From contig NZ_FONV01000002.1 of the NCBI RefSeq assembly GCF_900113015.1, forward strand, positions 248,001 to 312,000: a DNA stretch of 64,000 bases, written 5' to 3'. Positions 24,501 to 33,535 of this stretch are shown here, one piece after another. This stretch comes from Actinoplanes philippinensis (GTDB lineage: Bacteria > Actinomycetota > Actinomycetes > Mycobacteriales > Micromonosporaceae). A program made the position numbers and the translations under genes. Positions within the stretch are counted from its first letter, which is position 1, and the number at the start of each line of letters is the position of its first letter. A model generated the notes under the pieces. It searched no databases and was not told where the DNA came from. It saw nothing but the letters and a program-made list of their open reading frames with translations.

Positions 24501-24710
24501 TTGTCGCCTTTCCGCGTCGCCTTGAATGGGGCGCTGTCCACAGTGGCCAGGAGTGGAGATAGGCGTCAAGCCCTGAACCGGTTAAGTGGACCCTTGGGAT
24601 GAGCTGAGCTGCTGATACAAGTCAATGTGCCTCTCGTCACCGCTAATTGGAAAAGACGGTTAAGTCGCCATCACGTTTCCGGGATGACAAGCCGAAATTG
24701 CCGAGTCGTT
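24501..24710. promoter_or_regulatory. promoter region of the six-gene operon, with 9-bp direct repeats
   Basis: A gap with lower GC that must hold the promoter of the minus-strand aminotransferase operon. CGGTTAAGT occurs twice in the same direction, at 24579-24587 and 24657-24665, 78 bp apart. This is a possible pair of binding sites. No clear -10/-35 pair stands out. Confidence 0.4.
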
Positions 24711-24750
24711 GCAAAGAAAAACGCGGACCGGGAGTGCAGCCCGGCCCGCG
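24711..24750 (-). terminator. rho-independent terminator of the maleylpyruvate-isomerase-like gene
   Basis: An 11-bp stem (24722-24732 with 24740-24750, one G-T pair) followed on the minus strand by TTTTTCTTTG. It lies 17 bp past the stop at 24767. Confidence 0.85.
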
Positions 24751-24766
24751 TCAGTGGGAATTCTGA

Positions 24767-25522
24767 CTAACCCGACTTACTCCACTCGGTGAGCTGCTCG
24801 GCGACCGGCCGGTCACCGTCGACCCGGACGTCGGCCAGCGGGATGCGCCGGTAGAGCGCCAGGACCAGATCGCTCGCGGTGGCCTGGATCCGGGTGACCG
24901 GCTCGCCGCTGGCCGGTGGGTCGGCCTTGGCCCCGGATGGGGAGAGATCGAGCGTCCAGGACGGGCCCTCGATCGCCTGGAACGCCACCCGTGCCGGGCG
25001 ATGTGGCCACGCGCCGAGCGAACCCAGCCCGACCTGGAGGAACTCGCTGACACCGTCGACCGCGACGGCGGCCGGCAGCGGCTCGGCCCGGCCGATCGAC
25101 TCCTGCGCGTCGTAGGCGTGCACGGCCGCCTCCTGCACCTGGTGGCGGGCGACCGCGGACGACGTCAGCGGGGCGTCGGAATCACCCCACCACGCCCAGC
25201 AGGGGGCATCGGGGCCGGCGTCACGCAGGGCGGCCAGCAACAGCCCGGTCGAGGTCGCGGACCACTCCAGCAGGTCACCGTGGGGCGTGCGGTCACCAAG
25301 ACGGTCGGCCGAGGGCGGGCCGGACTCGTCACCGGCGGCCACCGTGGCGGCCCAGAAGCGGTGCACGGCGCCCAGGTGGGCGACCAGGTCGGTGATCGAC
25401 CAGTCGGGGCAGCCCGGAACCGTGACGGACAGGTCCGGGGCGGCGGCCACGGCCTCCCGGAACGCCGCCGACCGTCCCTCGATCAGTGCGAGCAGCTCGG
25501 GAAAAGGCGGTGTCGAAGTCAT
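24767..25522 (-). CDS. maleylpyruvate isomerase family mycothiol-dependent protein
   Basis: A 251-residue protein of the DinB-like mycothiol-dependent maleylpyruvate isomerase family. The metal-binding His residues are placed as expected: DLVAHLGAVHRFW (residues about 45-57) and ARHQVQEAAVHAYDAQ. The N-terminal four-helix domain is followed by a small C-terminal domain ending in LVLALYRRIPLADVRVDG. Members bind a metal and use mycothiol, the main actinobacterial thiol, for isomerisation or detoxification. The substrate here is unknown. Upstream TAGAAA lies 6 nt before the ATG, so it may also be leaderless. It is a single gene with its own terminator. Confidence 0.8.
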   Translation of the reverse strand: MTSTPPFPELLALIEGRSAAFREAVAAAPDLSVTVPGCPDWSITDLVAHLGAVHRFWAATVAAGDESGPPSADRLGDRTPHGDLLEWSATSTGLLLAALRDAGPDAPCWAWWGDSDAPLTSSAVARHQVQEAAVHAYDAQESIGRAEPLPAAVAVDGVSEFLQVGLGSLGAWPHRPARVAFQAIEGPSWTLDLSPSGAKADPPASGEPVTRIQATASDLVLALYRRIPLADVRVDGDRPVAEQLTEWSKSG

Positions 25523-25547
25523 ACCCGGTTTCTATCATCGGGGTACG

Positions 25548-25579
25548 ACAAAGGGCGGCCGCATGATCGCGGACCGCCC
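25548..25579 (-). terminator. terminator of the suf operon
   Basis: A GC-rich hairpin (25553-25562 with 25569-25579, one bulged base) with loop ATGATC, followed on the minus strand by TTTGT. It lies 21 bp after the last suf gene. Confidence 0.7.
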
Positions 25580-25600
25580 CCTGTGCCGTGCGAAACCTGG

Positions 25601-26302
25601 TCAGACGTTGAAGCCGAGCGACCGGAGCTGGTCACGGCCGTCGTCGGTGATCTTGTCGGGGCCCCACGGCGGCAGCCACACCCAGTTGATCCGGAAGTCG
25701 TTGACGATCCCGCCACCCGGGCCGGTGGTCAGCGCCTGGCGGGTCTGGTCCTCGATGACGTCGGTCAGCGGGCAGGCCGCCGAGGTCAGCGTCATGTCGA
25801 TGGTGACCACGTTGTCGTCGTCCACGTGGGTGCCGTAGACCAGCCCCAGGTCGACGACGTTGATGCCGAGCTCGGGGTCGACGACGTCCTTCATCGCCTC
25901 CTCGATGTCGGCGATCGACGCCTTCGGCCTGCCCGCGGCGGCGCCGGCGGGCACCGCGTCGGCCGGACCGCCACCGGGAAGCGACGCCTTCGGAGCGTCC
26001 GCGACACCCGCGGGCACCGCGTCGGCCGGACCGCCACCGGAGATCGAGTCCGAGGCCACCGCGTCGGCCGGGGCCGCGTCCGCGCCCACCGCGGCGTCGG
26101 CGGCCGACGGCGCGTCCGCGCCGAAAGCGGCGTCCGGCGTGGCCGACACGCTCACCGACGGCGTCTCCACCGGGTCACCGGCCGCAGCCGCGGCGGCGCG
26201 CTCCTCGGCCAGCCAGTCCGGCACCTCTTCCCCCGCGCCGGGGGCCGCGCCGGAAGCCGGGGCCGAGGCGACGGTCCGGGCAGTGTCTACAGAGTCAGTC
26301 AT
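25601..26302 (-). CDS. sufT: SufT-like Fe-S assembly factor with repetitive N-terminus
   Basis: A 233-residue protein whose C-terminal 105 residues are a DUF59/MIP18-type domain: IEEAMKDVVDPELGINVVDLG, then MTLTSAACPLTDVI with the conserved Cys, and INWVWLPPWGPDKI. SufT-type proteins help Fe-S cluster transfer or maturation. Residues about 1-125 are Ala/Pro/Gly/Asp-rich and probably disordered. They include a 21-residue block present twice (GGGPADAVPAG), encoded by a 63-bp duplication at 25915-26040. It is the last gene of the suf operon, 34 bp after sufU. Confidence 0.87.
   Translation of the reverse strand: MTDSVDTARTVASAPASGAAPGAGEEVPDWLAEERAAAAAAGDPVETPSVSVSATPDAAFGADAPSAADAAVGADAAPADAVASDSISGGGPADAVPAGVADAPKASLPGGGPADAVPAGAAAGRPKASIADIEEAMKDVVDPELGINVVDLGLVYGTHVDDDNVVTIDMTLTSAACPLTDVIEDQTRQALTTGPGGGIVNDFRINWVWLPPWGPDKITDDGRDQLRSLGFNV
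25915..26040 (-). repeat. 63-bp tandem duplication inside sufT
   Basis: Two 63-bp units (25915-25977 and 25978-26040) share a perfect 29-bp core (25949-25977 and 26012-26040). They encode the repeated Ala/Pro-rich block before the DUF59 domain. Confidence 0.75.
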
Positions 26303-26336
26303 GCTGTGCCTCCTCGGGCATGCTCGGCGCGGGCGG

Positions 26337-26792
26337 TCACGCCTTCACCTCAGGGCTCACGCCCACGTCCACACCGGCGCGCGCCGCCGCGTCCTTGAAC
26401 GCCATCCACGGCAGCAGCGCGCACTTGACCCGGGCCGGGAACTTGGCCACCCCGGCGAAGGCGATCCCGTCACCGAGGACCTCCTCGTCCGGCTCGACCT
26501 GACCGCGGCTCTGCATCAGCTCCACGAACGCGTGGTGGATCTCCGAGGCCGCCGCCGGGTCCTTACCCTCCAGCAGCTCGTGCAACACCGAGGCCGAGGC
26601 CTGGCTGATCGAGCAGCCGAGACCGTCGTACGAGATGTCGCCCAGATCGGCCGACACCCGCACGGTGATCTCGTCGCCGCAGGTCGGGTTGACGTGATGC
26701 GCCTCGCCGTCGAACGGGTCGCGCAGACCGCGCCCGTGCGGGTTCTTGTAGTGGTCCAGGATGATCTCCTGGTAGAGACCGTCGAGCAGCAT
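26337..26792 (-). CDS. sufU: Fe-S scaffold / sulfur acceptor SufU
   Basis: A 151-residue SufU. It takes sulfur from SufS and passes it to the SufBCD scaffold. The three conserved Cys residues are in NPTCGDEI, GLGCSISQASASV and RVKCALLPW, with the Asp of CGDE completing the zinc site. The Gly-Arg insertion region between the second and third Cys that marks SufU against IscU is present. The N-terminus MLLDGLYQEIILDHYKNP is typical. The ATG shares its A with the TGA of sufS (TGATG), so translation is coupled to its partner enzyme. Confidence 0.93.
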   Translation of the reverse strand: MLLDGLYQEIILDHYKNPHGRGLRDPFDGEAHHVNPTCGDEITVRVSADLGDISYDGLGCSISQASASVLHELLEGKDPAAASEIHHAFVELMQSRGQVEPDEEVLGDGIAFAGVAKFPARVKCALLPWMAFKDAAARAGVDVGVSPEVKA

Positions 26793-28021
26793 CAGCCGAA
26801 CACCTTCCGGACCTGGTCGAGCCCACGCGCCAGCGCGTCGATCTCCGCCGTGGTCGTGTAGAGGTAGAACGAGGCCCGGGTCATCGCGGGCACGCTGAAC
26901 CGCGAGCACACCGGCCGCGCGCAGTGGTGCCCGACCCGCACCTCGACGCCGAGCGCGTCCAGGATCTGTCCCACGTCGTGCGGGTGCACCCCGTCGACGC
27001 CGAACGACACCGTGCCGCCGCGGCCCTCGATCGTCGCCGGGCCGAAGATCCGCACTCCGGGCACCGAGGAGAGCGCGTCCAGGGCGTACCGCGTGATGGT
27101 CTGCTCGTGCTCGTGGATCGCCGCCATGCCGAGCCCGGTCAGGTAGTCGACCGCCGCGCCGAGGCCGATGGCCTCGGTGATCGGCGGCGTGCCGGCCTCG
27201 AACCGCGCGGGCGGCGGGGCGAAGGTCGTGCCGGCCATCGTGACCGTCTCGATCATCGAGCCGCCGGCCAGGAACGGCGGCATCTGCGCGAGCAGGTCGA
27301 GCCGCCCCCACAGGACGCCGATGCCGGTCGGGCCGAGCATCTTGTGGCCGGTGAAGGCGATCAGGTCGGCGCCCAGGGCCTGCACGTCGAGAGGCAGGTG
27401 CGGCACCGACTGCGAGCAGTCCAGCATCAGCAGAGCGCCGGCGCTCCGGGCGCGCGCGGCGATTCGGGTGACGTCGTTGACCGTCCCGAGCACGTTGGAC
27501 ATGTGCACCAGCGAGACGATCTTCGTCCGTTCGGTGACGAGTTCGTCGAGGTTCGACTCGTCGAGCCGCCCGTCGTCGGAGATGCCGAACCAGCGCAGGG
27601 TCGCGCCGGTCCGCTCGCAGAGCAGCTGCCACGGCACCAGGTTGGAGTGGTGCTCCATCTCGGAGATCACCACCTCGTCGCCGGGGCCGAGGCGCAGCAT
27701 CTGACCCAGCGAGTGGGCGGCCAGGTTGATCGCCTCGGTGGAGTTCTTGGTGAACACCACCTCGTCCGGGCTCGCCGCGCCGATGAAGGTCGCGATGCGG
27801 GCCCGGGCGCCCTCGTACGCCTCGGTCGACTCGGTGCCGAGCGTGTGCACGGAGCGGGACACGTTGCCGTTGTACCGCTCCTGGTGCGCACGCATGACGT
27901 CGAGCACCTGAACCGGCTTCTGCGAGGTGTTGGCGCTGTCCAGGTAGACCAGCGGGTGGCCGTTGACCTCCCGCTCGAAGATCGGAAAGTCCTTACGGAC
28001 CCGCTCGACGTCGAAGCTCAT
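26792..28021 (-). CDS. sufS: cysteine desulfurase SufS
   Basis: A 409-residue PLP enzyme that removes sulfur from cysteine for Fe-S assembly. The PLP Lys is in FTGHKMLGPTGIGVLWG, the Asp in LMLDCSQSVPH, and the active-site loop with the persulfide Cys in RVGHHCARPVCSRF near the C-terminus. It is a group II desulfurase, which fits its SufU partner encoded next. Length is normal for SufS. The ATG lies 10 bp after the sufC stop with GAGGGG upstream. Confidence 0.94.
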   Translation of the reverse strand: MSFDVERVRKDFPIFEREVNGHPLVYLDSANTSQKPVQVLDVMRAHQERYNGNVSRSVHTLGTESTEAYEGARARIATFIGAASPDEVVFTKNSTEAINLAAHSLGQMLRLGPGDEVVISEMEHHSNLVPWQLLCERTGATLRWFGISDDGRLDESNLDELVTERTKIVSLVHMSNVLGTVNDVTRIAARARSAGALLMLDCSQSVPHLPLDVQALGADLIAFTGHKMLGPTGIGVLWGRLDLLAQMPPFLAGGSMIETVTMAGTTFAPPPARFEAGTPPITEAIGLGAAVDYLTGLGMAAIHEHEQTITRYALDALSSVPGVRIFGPATIEGRGGTVSFGVDGVHPHDVGQILDALGVEVRVGHHCARPVCSRFSVPAMTRASFYLYTTTAEIDALARGLDQVRKVFG

Positions 28022-28031
28022 CAGTGACCCC

Positions 28032-28790
28032 TCAGGCCTTCACCAGGAACTTCTTGTAACCCTCGGCCTCGAGCTGCTCGCCGAGCTCCGGGCCGCCCTC
28101 CTCGACGATCCGGCCGCCGACGAACACGTGCACGAAGTCCGGCTTGATGTAGCGCAGGATCCGGGTGTAGTGGGTGATCAGCAGGAAGCCGGTCTCGCCG
28201 GTCTCGCGCACCCGGTTGACGCCCTCGCTGACGATCTGCAGCGCGTCGATGTCGAGGCCGGAGTCGGTCTCGTCGAGGATCGCCATCTTCGGCTTGAGCA
28301 GCTCGAGCTGCATGATCTCGTGCCGCTTCTTCTCACCGCCGGAGAAGCCCTCGTTGACGTTGCGCTGGGCGAACGCCGGGTCCATCTGCAGCTTCTCCAT
28401 GGCGCCACGCAGCTCGCCGGCCCAGGTGCGCAGCTTCGGCGCCTCACCGTCGATGGCGGTCTTCGCGGTACGCAGGAAGTTCGCCACCGACACACCTGGG
28501 ACCTCGACTGGGTACTGCATGGCGAGGAAGAGGCCGGCCCGGGCGCGCTCGTCGACGCTGAGCTCCAGGATGTCCTGGCCGTCCAGGGTCACCGACCCGC
28601 CGGTGATCTCGTATTTCGGGTGGCCCGCGATGGAGTAGGCCAGCGTCGACTTGCCGGAGCCGTTCGGGCCCATGATGGCGTGCGTCTCGCCCGACTTGAT
28701 GGTGAGGTCGACCCCGGCGAGGATCGGCTTCAGCTCGCCATCCGGCAGCTTCACCGAAACCTGCAGGTCGCGGATCTCCAGGGTGCTCAC
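28032..28790 (-). CDS. sufC: Fe-S assembly ATPase SufC
   Basis: A 252-residue ABC-type ATPase that drives the SufBCD scaffold. Walker A is GPNGSGKSTLAYSI (about residues 38-51), the signature is FSGGEKKRHEI, Walker B is MAILDETDSGLD, and the H-loop is LLITHYTRIL. It is soluble and has no permease partner, as expected. The GTG start overlaps the TGA of the upstream Rieske gene (GTGA). It binds SufB and SufD encoded in the same operon. Confidence 0.95.
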   Translation of the reverse strand: MSTLEIRDLQVSVKLPDGELKPILAGVDLTIKSGETHAIMGPNGSGKSTLAYSIAGHPKYEITGGSVTLDGQDILELSVDERARAGLFLAMQYPVEVPGVSVANFLRTAKTAIDGEAPKLRTWAGELRGAMEKLQMDPAFAQRNVNEGFSGGEKKRHEIMQLELLKPKMAILDETDSGLDIDALQIVSEGVNRVRETGETGFLLITHYTRILRYIKPDFVHVFVGGRIVEEGGPELGEQLEAEGYKKFLVKA

Positions 28791-29119
28791 GGCTCTACTC
28801 CATTGCTAGGTGTCGTCGAAACGTAGATGTCGCCGTCGCGGATCTCGACGGGGTAGACCGCCACCGGGCTGAAGGCGGGCGGTCCGGAGGGCTGCCCGGT
28901 GCGCAGGTCGAAACGGGAGCCGTGCAGCCAGCACTCCAGCGTGCACCCGTCCACCTCGCCCTCGGAGAGGGCCACCGAGGCGTGGCTGCACTCGTCACGG
29001 ACGGCGTAGAACTGGTCGTCGTCGGCGTGGACCACGGCGATCTCGACACCGTCGACCTCCACCTGGAGGGCGGTGCCCTTCGCCACGTCCGACGCCGGTC
29101 CGACGTTCTCGAAAGTCAT
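28787..29119 (-). CDS. Rieske-type ferredoxin in the suf operon
   Basis: A 110-residue Rieske [2Fe-2S] protein. The cluster ligands are Cys-x-His in DECSHASVAL and Cys-x2-His in LECWLHGSRFD. It resembles the small ferredoxin subunits of non-haem dioxygenases. Here it sits between sufD and sufC, with TAATG overlap upstream and GTGA overlap downstream. It therefore more likely gives electrons to Fe-S assembly or is a first client than serves a dioxygenase. This arrangement is common in actinobacterial suf operons. Confidence 0.87.
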   Translation of the reverse strand: MTFENVGPASDVAKGTALQVEVDGVEIAVVHADDDQFYAVRDECSHASVALSEGEVDGCTLECWLHGSRFDLRTGQPSGPPAFSPVAVYPVEIRDGDIYVSTTPSNGVEP

Positions 29120-30246
29120 TACTGGCCGGCCTCGACCAGACGCGCCTCGATCGCGTCGCCGAGCCGCTCGCGCAGCTCCTCGACCGGGATCTTGTTGATC
29201 AGCTCGGCGAAGAAGCCGCGGACCACCAGCTTGCGGGCCTCCCCCTCGGGGATGCCGCGGGCCATCAGGTAGAACAACTGCTCGTCATCGAAGCGGCCGG
29301 TCGCGGAGGCGTGCCCGGCGCCGGCGATCTCGCCGGTCTCGATCTCCAGATTGGGTACGGAGTCAGCCCGCGCCCCATCGGTGAGAAGCAGGTTCCGGTT
29401 GATCTCATACGTGTCGGTGCCCGTGGCGGCGGCCCGGATCAGCACGTCGCCGACCCAGACGGTGTGCGCCGACGAGCCCTGCAGCGCGCCGCGGTAACCC
29501 ACGTAGCTGCGGCAGTCCGGCACGGCGTGGTCGACCAGCTGGCGGTGCTCGTGGTGCTGGCCCGAGTTGGCGAAGTAGACGCCCCACAGCTCGGCGTCGC
29601 CGCCGCGCCCCGCGTATTCCACGCTGGTGAACTGCCGGACCAGGTCGCCGCCGAGGGTGACCTGCACGTGCTGGACCCGGGCGTCCCGGCCGACCACGAA
29701 CTTCACGTGCTGCACCTGGACCGCGTCACTGTCCCACTCGGCGAGCGTCACGAAGGTCAGCTGGGCGCTGTCGCCGATCACGACCTCGATGTTGTCGGCC
29801 AGCGTGACCGAGCCGGTCTGCTCCAGCACGATCGTCGCCTTGGCGAACGCGCCCACCTTGACGAAGGTGCGCGCGGCCGCGGCGTCGCCGCCCTTGCCGA
29901 CCAGGCGGATGACCACCGGCTCGGCGGGCTCGGCCTCGGACGCCACCTCGATCACGGTGACGCCGGCGGCCGAACCGTACGCGAGAGCGCTGACCCGGTC
30001 GAACGGGGTGAGCACCGGGTCCACGTCGTCCGCGTCCGACACCGTCACACCGGCGGGCAGGTCGCCGTGCTCCACGGAGGGAGCCGCCCCGCTCAGCGAC
30101 GTGGCGGTGACCAGGTCACGCAGCCGCTTGAGCGGGGTGAAACGCCACTCCTCCTCCAGGCCGTCGAGGGCCGGGAAGTCGGTGACGTCGAAGGAGCGCA
30201 GCACCTGCGACTTGGTGCTCGGAGGGGCGATGGCCTCGGTAGTCAT
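29119..30246 (-). CDS. sufD: Fe-S assembly protein SufD
   Basis: A 375-residue SufD. The C-terminal beta-helix domain and the family tail are clear (HASATGRFDDEQLFYLMARG then IPEGEARKLVVRGFFAELI), with the conserved His in GHASATG. It pairs with SufB around two SufC subunits. The N-terminal helical part (PALDGLEEEWRFTPLKRL) is typical. AAGGA lies before the ATG. It follows sufB after 50 bp and shares one base with the Rieske gene start. Confidence 0.94.
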   Translation of the reverse strand: MTTEAIAPPSTKSQVLRSFDVTDFPALDGLEEEWRFTPLKRLRDLVTATSLSGAAPSVEHGDLPAGVTVSDADDVDPVLTPFDRVSALAYGSAAGVTVIEVASEAEPAEPVVIRLVGKGGDAAAARTFVKVGAFAKATIVLEQTGSVTLADNIEVVIGDSAQLTFVTLAEWDSDAVQVQHVKFVVGRDARVQHVQVTLGGDLVRQFTSVEYAGRGGDAELWGVYFANSGQHHEHRQLVDHAVPDCRSYVGYRGALQGSSAHTVWVGDVLIRAAATGTDTYEINRNLLLTDGARADSVPNLEIETGEIAGAGHASATGRFDDEQLFYLMARGIPEGEARKLVVRGFFAELINKIPVEELRERLGDAIEARLVEAGQ

Positions 30247-30296
30247 TTCGTCCTTTTAGGTCCGCGTTTACTCAGGGGGATGGGCGGGGCGGGTGA

Positions 30297-31718
30297 TTAA
30301 CCCACGGCCCCTTCCATCTGGAGCTCGATGAGGCGGTTCAGCTCCAGCGCGTACTCCATCGGGAGCTCCTTGGCGATCGGCTCGATGAAGCCGCGCACGA
30401 TCATCGCCATCGCCTCGTCCTCGGTCAGGCCCCGGCTCATCAGGTAGAAGAGCTGGTCCTCGCTGACCTTGGAGACGGTCGCCTCGTGGCCCATGTTGAC
30501 GTCGTCCTCACGGATGTCGACGTACGGGTACGTGTCGGACCGGGAGATCGTGTCGACCAGCAGCGCGTCGCACTTGACGGTGCTCTTCGAGTGCGACGAG
30601 CCCTCCAGGACCTGGACCAGGCCGCGGTACGACGTACGCCCTCCGCCGCGGGCGATCGACTTGGAGACGATCGTGGACGACGTGTTGGGCGCGGCGTGCA
30701 CCATCTTGGCGCCGGAGTCCTGGTGCTGGCCCTCGCCGGCCATCGCGATCGACAGGACCTCGCCCTTGGCGTGCGGGCCGGTCATGTAGACGGCCGGGTA
30801 CTTCATGGTCACCTTGGAGCCGATGTTGCCGTCGATCCACTCCATGGTCGCGCCCTCCTCGCAGGTGGCGCGCTTGGTGACCAGGTTGTACACGTTGTTC
30901 GACCAGTTCTGGATGGTCGTGTAACGCACCCGGGCGTTTTTCTTCACGATGATCTCGACGACCGCGGAGTGCAGCGAGTCGGAGGAGTAGATCGGCGCCG
31001 TGCAGCCCTCGACGTAATGCACGTAGGAGCCCTCGTCGGCGATGATCAGGGTCCGCTCGAACTGGCCCATGTTCTCCGTGTTGATCCGGAAGTAGGCCTG
31101 CAGCGGGATGTCGACGTGCACACCCTTCGGCACGTAGATGAAGGAGCCGCCGGACCAGGTCGCGGTGTTGAGCGCGGCGAACTTGTTGTCGCCGACCGGG
31201 ATCACGGTGCCGAAGTACTCCTTGAAGATGTCCTCGTGCTCCTTGAGAGCCGTGTCGGTGTCGAGGAACAGCACGCCCTGCTGCTCCAGGTCCTCACGGA
31301 TCGCGTGGTAGACGACCTCGGACTCGTACTGCGCGGCCACGCCGGCGACCAGACGCTGCTTCTCCGCCTCGGGGATGCCCAGCTTGTCGTACGTCGCCTT
31401 GATGTCCTCGGGCAGCTCCTCCCAGGAGGTGGCCTGCTTCTCGGTGGACCGCACGAAGTACTTGATGTTCTGGAAGTCGATGCCGGTCAGGTCGGCGCCC
31501 CAGTGCGGCATCGGCTTGCGGTCGAACAGCCGCAGGCCCTTGAGCCGGAGGTTGAGCATCCACTCCGGCTCGCTCTTCTTCGCGGAGATGTCGCGCACCA
31601 CGGCCTCGGACAGGCCGCGCTGCGCGGCGGCGCCGGCGACGTCGGCATCGGCCCAGCCGTACTCGTACTTGCCAAGAGCGGCGAGGTGCTCTTCCTGAGT
31701 GACGATCTGGTCAGTCAT
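30297..31718 (-). CDS. sufB: Fe-S assembly scaffold SufB
   Basis: A 473-residue SufB, the scaffold on which clusters form. Characteristic segments are [40 protein letters not shown] with a conserved Cys, and the C-terminal [22 protein letters not shown]. No intein interrupts it, unlike the M. tuberculosis gene. The ATG overlaps the sufR stop (ATGA), so the repressor and scaffold are made together. Confidence 0.95.
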   Translation of the reverse strand: MTDQIVTQEEHLAALGKYEYGWADADVAGAAAQRGLSEAVVRDISAKKSEPEWMLNLRLKGLRLFDRKPMPHWGADLTGIDFQNIKYFVRSTEKQATSWEELPEDIKATYDKLGIPEAEKQRLVAGVAAQYESEVVYHAIREDLEQQGVLFLDTDTALKEHEDIFKEYFGTVIPVGDNKFAALNTATWSGGSFIYVPKGVHVDIPLQAYFRINTENMGQFERTLIIADEGSYVHYVEGCTAPIYSSDSLHSAVVEIIVKKNARVRYTTIQNWSNNVYNLVTKRATCEEGATMEWIDGNIGSKVTMKYPAVYMTGPHAKGEVLSIAMAGEGQHQDSGAKMVHAAPNTSSTIVSKSIARGGGRTSYRGLVQVLEGSSHSKSTVKCDALLVDTISRSDTYPYVDIREDDVNMGHEATVSKVSEDQLFYLMSRGLTEDEAMAMIVRGFIEPIAKELPMEYALELNRLIELQMEGAVG

Positions 31719-32440
31719 GTATCTGTCCTAACCGTGATGGCGGTGGTCTGCGGACCGCGTGCGGGAATGTGCGTTGTGCACACCCCGTCGCCGTGCGCGA
31801 TGGTGGCGAGGCGCTGCACGTGGGTGCCGATGAGCCGGGAGATGACTTCGGTCTCGGCGTCGCACAGCTGAGGGAACTCGGCAGCCACGTGAGCCACCGG
31901 GCAGTGATGTTGGCACAGCTGCCCGCCGGACGCGATCGTCGAGGCGTTGGCAGCGTAGCCCTCGGCCGTCAGCACCTCGGCGAGAGCCTCGGCACGGGCG
32001 ATCGGATCGTGGCCGGCCTCGCGCAGCGCCGTCCGGCAGCGCTCCTCGAGCGCCTCGACCTGAGCGGCGGCGAAGGCCGAGACGGCCTCCGGGCCGTGCT
32101 GCTGGGAGATCCACCGGAGCGCGGCGGTGGCGATGCCGTCGTAGTGATGCGGATTGAGATCCTCGCGGGCGGCGGCGGTGAGGACGAAGGCCTTGGCGGG
32201 CCGGCCACGGCCCCGAGGCTTGTCCTGGCGCAGCTCGCGCGTTTCGACGAGATGCTCGGCGAGCATCGCGTCGAGGTGCTTGCGGATGGCGGCGGGGCTC
32301 AGGCCCAGAGCGGCGCCGAGCTCGGCGGCGGTGGTGGCGCCACGCTTCAGCAGGAGCTGAGCGACACGGTCACGGGTGCGCCCGTCGGCAGCGGCGGCCG
32401 GAGCCGTCGCGCCGATCTGGATCAGCACCTCGTTTTTCAC
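31715..32440 (-). CDS. sufR: Fe-S-binding repressor SufR
   Basis: A 241-residue DeoR/ArsR-type regulator that represses the suf operon when it carries a cluster. The winged helix spans about residues 22-85 ([43 protein letters not shown]). Cluster ligands are Cys176, Cys180 and Cys193 (C-x3-C-x12-C), the SufR pattern. I take the GTG at 32440 because TAACGT lies 7 nt upstream; an in-frame TTG at 32476 would extend it by 12 residues without support. It heads the suf operon and diverges from ctaA. Confidence 0.92.
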   Translation of the reverse strand: MKNEVLIQIGATAPAAAADGRTRDRVAQLLLKRGATTAAELGAALGLSPAAIRKHLDAMLAEHLVETRELRQDKPRGRGRPAKAFVLTAAAREDLNPHHYDGIATAALRWISQQHGPEAVSAFAAAQVEALEERCRTALREAGHDPIARAEALAEVLTAEGYAANASTIASGGQLCQHHCPVAHVAAEFPQLCDAETEVISRLIGTHVQRLATIAHGDGVCTTHIPARGPQTTAITVRTDT

Positions 32441-32447
32441 TACGCCA

Positions 32448-32453
32448 ACGTTA
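32448..32453 (-). promoter_or_regulatory. -10 box of the suf operon, leaderless
   Basis: TAACGT on the minus strand ends 7 nt before GTG 32440. The 100-bp gap to ctaA must also hold the SufR operator, but I cannot assign one with confidence. Confidence 0.5.
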
Positions 32454-32541
32454 CGTATTTCACGGGAGCCCTGCAAACCGGCCCCCGGTGATCCACCCCA
32501 CCGCCTGCCGGAGCTGCAAAAACCAAGATCAGCAGCGAGCG

Positions 32542-32547
32542 TACGAT
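32542..32547 (+). promoter_or_regulatory. -10 box of ctaA, leaderless
   Basis: TACGAT ends 7 nt before GTG 32555, which supports that start over an ATG at 32546 lying inside the box. Confidence 0.45.
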
Positions 32548-32554
32548 GCGCGGG

Positions 32555-33535
32555 GTGAAGTCCTCCACGGAGCGCCTTGCGTCCGCTTTCCTGGCCTCCC
32601 GCCCCGTTCGGTGGTGCGGGTCCTCGCTGCGCGGGCTGGCGCTGGCCTCGGTGATCGCCAACATCGGCATCATCGTCACCGGCGCGGCGGTCCGGCTCAC
32701 CAAGTCCGGGCTCGGCTGCCCCACCTGGCCCCGGTGCACCGACGAGTCATATGTGTCGACCCCCGAGATGGGGATCAACGGGGCCATCGAGTTCGGCAAC
32801 CGGCTGCTCACGTTCGTCCTCGTGGCGATCGCCGTGGCCTGCTTCCTCGGCGCCCTGGCCCGCCGCCGGCGCTCCCTGGTCAGGCTGTCGGTCGCGGTCG
32901 CGCTCGGCATCCCCGGGCAGGGCGTCATCGGCGGCATCACCGTGCTCACCAACCTCAACCCGTGGGTGGTCGGCCTGCACTTCATCCTCTCCATCGCGCT
33001 GATCGCCGGGGCGTTCGCGCTGTGGCGCCGGGTCGACGAGGGCGACGGCGAGCCGATCCTGCTGGTCCCGGCCCCGCTGCGACAGCTCGCATGGGTGACC
33101 ACGGCGGCCGGCCTCGCGGTGATCGCGGCCGGCGTGGTGGTGACCGGCAGCGGCCCCCACTCCGGCGATCAGGGCGCCAAGCGCAACAACCTCGACCCCC
33201 AGCAGATCTCCCAGGTCCACGCCGACCTGGTCTTCCTGCTGATCGGCCTGACCGTGGCCCTGTGGTTCGCCCTCCGCGCCGTCGACGCCCCACCCTCCGC
33301 CGTCCGCGCCGCGGCGACGCTGTTCTGGGTCGAGATGGGCCAGGGATTGATCGGCTTCGTGCAGTACTTCACCCACCTGCCGGTCGCCCTGGTCGCCGCC
33401 CACATGCTCGGCTCCGGCCTGGTGTGGGTCGCCACCCTGTCGGTGCTGTGGTCACTGCGCACCCGGCCGGCGGTGGCTCCCGCCACGCCCACGCCCACCC
33501 CAGCCGGCACGGCCGAGCCGGTCCCCGCTTCCTGA
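32555..33535 (+). CDS. ctaA: haem A synthase (COX15/CtaA)
   Basis: A 326-residue membrane protein with about eight helices that oxidises haem O to haem A for cytochrome aa3 oxidase. Family segments are VTGAAVRLTKSGLGCPTWPRC (split by the first loop), GLHFILS, QVHADLVFLLIG and LVAAHMLGSGL, giving three of the four usual haem-ligand His. The first conserved His of the EFxHR segment reads EFGNR. The Cys pair of loop 1 (GCPTWPRC) is present. Residues after about 305 are a Pro/Thr/Ala tail. It diverges from sufR; ctaB lies 2.5 kb away. Confidence 0.92.
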   Translation: MKSSTERLASAFLASRPVRWCGSSLRGLALASVIANIGIIVTGAAVRLTKSGLGCPTWPRCTDESYVSTPEMGINGAIEFGNRLLTFVLVAIAVACFLGALARRRRSLVRLSVAVALGIPGQGVIGGITVLTNLNPWVVGLHFILSIALIAGAFALWRRVDEGDGEPILLVPAPLRQLAWVTTAAGLAVIAAGVVVTGSGPHSGDQGAKRNNLDPQQISQVHADLVFLLIGLTVALWFALRAVDAPPSAVRAAATLFWVEMGQGLIGFVQYFTHLPVALVAAHMLGSGLVWVATLSVLWSLRTRPAVAPATPTPTPAGTAEPVPAS

